From Podochytrium sp. JEL0797 (Eukaryota > Chytridiomycota > Chytridiomycetes > Chytridiales > Chytriomycetaceae), in contig JADGJG010000819.1 in the NCBI GenBank assembly GCA_027596195.1, positions 1 through 12,159 of the forward strand: 12,159 nucleotides of DNA, read 5' to 3'. How positions within the stretch are numbered: the first letter of the stretch is position 1; each line of letters begins with the position of its first letter. The translations under genes were made by a program, and so were the position numbers. Shown here in pieces: positions 8,259 to 12,159 of the stretch. Under the pieces are notes generated by a model. It saw only the letters and a program-made list of their open reading frames with translations, did not search any database and was not told where the DNA came from.

Positions 8259-10310
8259 ATGACATTCGGATCCGTCCACCCAGCCCCTACAGTCCCCTCC
8301 CCTCCAACAGAAAAGCACGTGATCATGCGCGCGATCCTGCAACGCCTGCCAGGCGTTTTGATCCTCCTCGTGCTCCCTTACCTCCTCTTCGCGCCATACT
8401 ACGCCCCGACCCTCTTCTCCATCTACTACGGCTTCCTCCTCGCCTGCTTCATGCTCTTTTCCATGCGCACCGCCGCAGGGATCACATTTACACTCATACA
8501 GAGTCGCCGCAACGCCCGTATCGATTGGGTTCAGAAGCGGGACCAGGAAGTCTCCACGTTGCGCGATGCGATGGGACTGAAGGGCGAGGAGGCAGGGACT
8601 GCAGCCGAAGAACTCATGACGATCCGGGATATTCTCCATGTAATTGTGATCCCCAACTACAAGGAGAGTATTGAGACGCTCAAGGAGACGTTGGACGTGC
8701 TTGCGAGTCATGCGATCGCAAAGACGAATTACAAGGTGAGGATTCCGCAGCGAGATTTGAGTGTTCCCCCCGTGCCACTGCGACACTCAAACGAAAACGC
8801 CACACCAGATCTGCTTGGGCATGGAGGAAACGGAGGAAGGATGCCAAGCGAAAGCCCTCTCTCTCGCAACCCACTACGCCACCTCCTTCCACACCATCAC
8901 ATACACGATCCACCCCAAAGACCTCCCCAACGAAATCCGCGGCAAATCCTCCAACACAAACTGGGCCTGCACTCAACTCTTCCACCGCTTAACCACCACC
9001 GGAACTCTCCTCCCACGCCCAGACTCCATGTACCCCATCTCCCTCAACGACAGCTGCATGGACAATCTCGTCCTCCGCCACATTTTCACCTGCATCGACG
9101 CAGACACATGCTTCGCCGCCGACTACTTCACAACCGTAGCCTACGAATACTCAAGCATCTCTTCCCACGCAAGGAAATCCGTCATGTTTATTCCATCGAT
9201 TGTGTTTGACAGAAACTCGGACAAGGTCAACGCGCTCGTGCGAATGTACGACGTTTCGTGGAGCGCCGCGTCCTTGTCCTTCTTTTTGCCTTGGTATCCG
9301 TTCAAACCGGCTACATCGGCGTATTCGATTCCGATGGAATTGGCGCGAGCTGTTGGGTTCTGGGATACGGATCGAGAGGCGTTAGGTTTGTTTCTCTTGT
9401 TTCTCGGCCCGTTGCAGCCGGTTACAAATACTCAACCCTCCCCACCAACCCCACACCCCGTACAGGCGAAGACTTCCACATGACCATCAAATGTACCTTC
9501 GCCACCAGCGGCCGCCTCCGCATCCTCCCCATCTTCTCCCCAGCCTCCCAATTCAACGTCTGCGGCACCACCCCAACCTTCACCTCCGGTCTCCACGCCC
9601 GCCTCGTCCAACTTCACCGGCACAGCTGGGGCGCCCTCAACCTCGGATACACCCTCCGGATGTGCCTCCTGTGGTTCACAAACCACCACCTCCCGAAATC
9701 CTACTTCCTCGGCTCCCACCCCTCCGAACCTCCAGGAACGCATCTCCGTCAAACCATCACAATCCTCTTCACACTCTACCACACCCTCGAAATCTTCATC
9801 TGGAGCACCCACACGTTCGTCATTTCTCTCCTCGTGGGTCTCTTCATCCCAAACACGGCCGCAACCCCGTTCTTTTTCGCTCCCGTTTCGAAAGCTTGGT
9901 GGTCTTACCTCACGGGATCCGCGGAAACACCTATCCCGGCGATCGTGCTCACGACTCTCCAAATCGGAACTTACTTTGTAATTGGAATCATGGCCCCGAT
10001 TGTTGTCACGGCAGTGAGCTATGAGATGTACTACACCTGGAACTCTCACACGCGATGGTCGTCACTCCCCAGCGCGTCCCCCACTTCCACAGGTGCGGGA
10101 TCCATCCACCCCGTGCTGGGACAACGTCCAGAAACAGTATCAAAGCCGCGAGAATGGTGGCGATTAATCGAATGGGTGTTGTACCCAGTCTCCGCCGCCG
10201 TAACGGCACTCGCAATACTCAACACGTGTGTTTGGCAGATGTTTACGGATCGTTTGGATTATAAAGTCGCTGCGAAGCCTGTGCATGAGGGAAAGATGGT
10301 GGAGGAATAG
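8259..10310 (+). CDS. Polytopic GT2-type glycosyltransferase, 3 exons
   Basis: This is a membrane-embedded family-2-type glycosyltransferase with a GT-A fold, 632 aa. Exons are 8259-8735, 8809-9385 and 9466-10310, joined by introns of 73 and 80 nt in phases 0 and 1. Two hydrophobic segments lie near residues 31-78. The catalytic region follows: VIPNYKES at 130-137 (nucleotide-sugar entry), KSSNTNWA at 205-212, DAD at 256-258 (the DxD metal site), GEDFH at 352-356 (the ED/TED position) and QLHRHSW at 400-406, a variant of the QxxRW motif. Three or four hydrophobic segments fill about 446-610, before a short charged tail. This layout resembles processive synthases of hyaluronan, chitin or cellulose type, but the product cannot be named. 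An in-frame ATG at 8325 has better initiation context (A at -3) and gives 610 aa. The gene is divergent from Unc13, and its 3' end lies 196 bp before the malic enzyme ATG. Confidence 0.85.
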
Positions 10311-10328
10311 AAAAGTGTATTTTAGAAC

Positions 10329-10334
10329 ATTAAA
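10329..10334 (+). terminator. Polyadenylation signal candidate (ATTAAA)
   Basis: ATTAAA, the commonest variant of AATAAA, begins 19 bases after the glycosyltransferase stop codon. Fungal polyadenylation signals are degenerate, so this is only a plausible site. Confidence 0.35.
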
Positions 10335-10382
10335 CGGCGAGATGTAAAATTACAAATGGGTTTCGCCTGGAATTGGAAGTTT

Positions 10383-10405
10383 CGGGCCAGTTTCGGGCTG
10401 GCCCG
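10383..10405. repeat. 8-bp inverted repeat in the malic enzyme 5' flank
   Basis: The arms cgggccag (10383-10390) and ctggcccg (10398-10405) are exact reverse complements with a 7-nt loop. A smaller CGCCA/TGGCG pair follows at 10416-10427. They may form a hairpin in the transcript or be a dyad for a transcription factor. The gap 10311-10506 between the two plus-strand genes holds no gene. Confidence 0.6.
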
Positions 10406-10478
10406 GGGGGGAAAACGCCACTTGGCGGCAAAAACCAGGGCTCGCAAGTCGCAACGCCAGAAAAAAAACATCCAAAAC

Positions 10479-10501
10479 CTGCCGATTCTGCTGCCGATTC
10501 T
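10479..10501 (+). repeat. Tandem direct repeat of CTGCCGATTCT just before the malic enzyme ATG
   Basis: Two identical 11-nt copies at 10479-10489 and 10491-10501 are separated by one base, and the second ends 5 nt before the start codon at 10507. This may be a short duplication or a paired binding element in the 5' UTR. Confidence 0.7.
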
Positions 10502-10506
10502 CCGTT

Positions 10507-12075
10507 ATGAATCACATCAAGTTGCAATCCATGTCCAACACTCTTGCCAGCATCTACCGAGGTGCCAAGTCGGTCCTTCACCTCGACACGCCTTCTACCG
10601 AACCCACCGGCAACGACTTGATCTTGGACAACCACCACTCCCAAGGTTTTGTGACTCACTTTACCTATGATGTTGTTGTATTCATCCGGAGCCACAGGAA
10701 CCGCATTCGGACTTGACGTTCGCAGGGCCAAACACCTCGAAGGGCTGATCCCACCAGCCGTCGAGTCACTCGACACGCAAGTTGCGCGCTGCATTGCCCG
10801 CATCGACTCGTTGGAGAACAGCCCATTGGAGCAGTACGCGTACCTTGACAGAATTAAGGCAGAAGACACGACACTGTTCTATCAAGTCGTCATGTCTGAT
10901 TTACGGGTACAACCGCGATTTGTCATTCGCCTTATATTTTGCATCATCTTATCCCAAAATGAAATAGAAAATCGTTTCCATCATCTACACCCCCACCGTC
11001 GGTCTCGCATGCCAAGAATTCTCCCATATCTACACCCCAGGAAACGCACCCGGCCTCTTCCTCTCCCTCGCCAACAAGAACCACCTCGACGAAATCCTCT
11101 CCAACTGGCCCGGACCAGACCCCGACATTTGCGTCATGACAGACGGTTCCAGAATCCTCGGACTCGGTGACCTCGGCATCAACGGCATGGGGATCCCGAT
11201 CGGAAAACTGTCCCTCTACGCTGCCGCGGGTGGTTTCCACCCTTCCAAAACCTTGCCAATCACGCTGGATCTCGGTACCAACACGGAAAAGCACCTCAAT
11301 GATCCGTTCTACCTCGGAACCAAGGAGACACGTCCCAACGATGAAGTCTTTTACGATTTCGTGGAATCCGTCATGATTGCTCTCAAGAAACGTTGGCCGT
11401 CCCTACTCGTTCAATTCGAAGACTTTTCCTCCGAACACGCGTTCGGAACCCTCGAAAAGCTCCGCACCCGCTACTTCATGTTCAACGACGACATCCAAGG
11501 CACCGGCGCCGTCATCCTTTCCGGTTTCATCAACGCCATCAAAGTCTCCCAAATCCCCCTCAAAGACCACCGCATTCTCTTTGTTGGAGCAGGCTCCGCA
11601 GGTGTCGGCGTGGCCTCCCAGTTAATGGACCACTTCATCTCCGCAGGAGGCCTTTCACACGAGGAAGCGAAATCCCTCTTCTACCTTACTGACTCGAAAG
11701 GTCTCATCACCTCAGACCGCCGCGACGCGTCGCACTACCCGCACCACAAAACCCTCTTCATGCGCACCGACCTGTCCGGACATCAAATCCCAACCCTCCT
11801 CGAATCAATCGAAACCCTCAAACCCACAGCCCTCATCGGTCTCTCAGCAGTCGGTGGCGCATTCACAAAAGAAGTGTTGTCGAAAATGTCATCTCTGAAC
11901 GCGAGACCAATCGTGTTCCCGCTCTCGAACCCGATCGCGAACGCCGAATGCACGTTTGAAGAGGCCGTGGCTGCATCGAACGGAAGCGTTATTTTCGCGT
12001 CAGGGACCGCGTTCCCGTCTTGTCCACACCCAGTCACGGGAGAAATTTTGGAACCAGGACAGGGACACAACATGT

Positions 12076-12077
<2 letters not shown>
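10507..12077 (+). CDS. Malic enzyme, C-terminus lost in a poly-G tail
   Basis: The enzyme oxidatively decarboxylates malate to pyruvate, reducing NAD or NADP. Exons are 10507-10645, 10698-10906 and 10968-12077, with introns of 52 and 61 nt. The first donor (GTTTTG) is weak, but the join restores the family motif GTAF. Visible signatures include IIYTPTVG with the catalytic Tyr (residue 123), TDGSRILGLGDLG with the substrate Arg (178), GIPIGK with the catalytic Lys (196), metal ligands in QFEDF (267-268) and FNDDIQGT (291), a dinucleotide-binding GAGSAGVGVA (323-332), LSNPIANAEC and PGQGHNM. About 486 residues are readable. The family normally continues after GHNM with an aromatic/FPG segment and roughly 60-100 more residues, but the sequence becomes poly-G. 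The N-terminus has basic residues and no acid before residue 27, so mitochondrial import is possible. Cofactor preference cannot be decided. Confidence 0.93.
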
Positions 12078-12115
<38 letters not shown>

Positions 12116-12159
12116 CGGGGGGGGGGGGGGGGGGGGGGGGGGGGGCGGGGGCGGCGCGG
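12078..12159. other. Poly-G terminal tract, probable sequencing or assembly artefact
   Basis: Eighty-two bases are almost pure G, with runs of 38 and 29 G and a few isolated C. The tract replaces expected malic enzyme coding sequence and ends the window. Two-colour sequencers call G when there is no signal, and such tails can survive at contig ends. A genuine homopolymer here would destroy a conserved enzyme. Confidence 0.8.

Noticed and set aside
12078..12159. Poly-G as a telomere end or G-quadruplex element
   Set aside because: No telomere repeat period is seen and the tract interrupts a conserved enzyme. An artefact is simpler.

Overview
The window reads as nuclear DNA of an intron-rich fungus. 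Three of the four genes are multi-exon with short GT-AG introns. Most introns are 52-92 nt, and most of those on the minus strand carry a YTGAY branch-point-like motif shortly before the acceptor. A Munc13-family protein with a C2 domain placed between its two Munc13-homology regions is a fungal arrangement. A tau-tubulin-kinase-type CK1 kinase points more to an early-diverging (chytrid-like) lineage than to yeasts, but this placement is inference. No RNA genes, CRISPR arrays or transposons were seen.

Layout. 1-1981 (minus): most of a CK1/TTBK-type protein kinase, 7 predicted exons, C-terminus running off the left edge. 2084-7436 (minus): a complete 10-exon gene of about 1502 codons for an Unc13/Ync13-like vesicle-priming protein, with a basic repeat-rich N-terminus, then C2, MHD1, second C2 and MHD2. 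7437-8258: an intergenic region shared by divergent genes, containing a 25-nt alternating purine-pyrimidine tract. 8259-10310 (plus): a 3-exon polytopic GT2-type glycosyltransferase of 632 codons. 10507-12077 (plus): a malic enzyme cut short where the sequence collapses into an 82-nt G-rich tail (12078-12159), which looks like a sequencing or assembly artefact at a contig end.

How the parts may work together. Unc13-like proteins act in exocytosis at the plasma membrane, and the neighbouring glycosyltransferase is membrane-embedded and could make a surface polysaccharide. The two are transcribed divergently from one roughly 820-bp region, so co-regulation is possible but unproven. The kinase and Unc13 genes sit tail to head with about 100 bp between them. 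The malic enzyme looks like an unlinked housekeeping neighbour.

The most unusual signal is not a gene. In the long exons, on both strands, synonymous sites run from A/C-ending codons at the exon start to G/T-ending codons at the exon end, and the pattern resets at the next exon. A second notable structure is a pair of complementary (UG)n and (CA)n repeats in two introns of the Unc13 pre-mRNA, flanking two in-frame exons.
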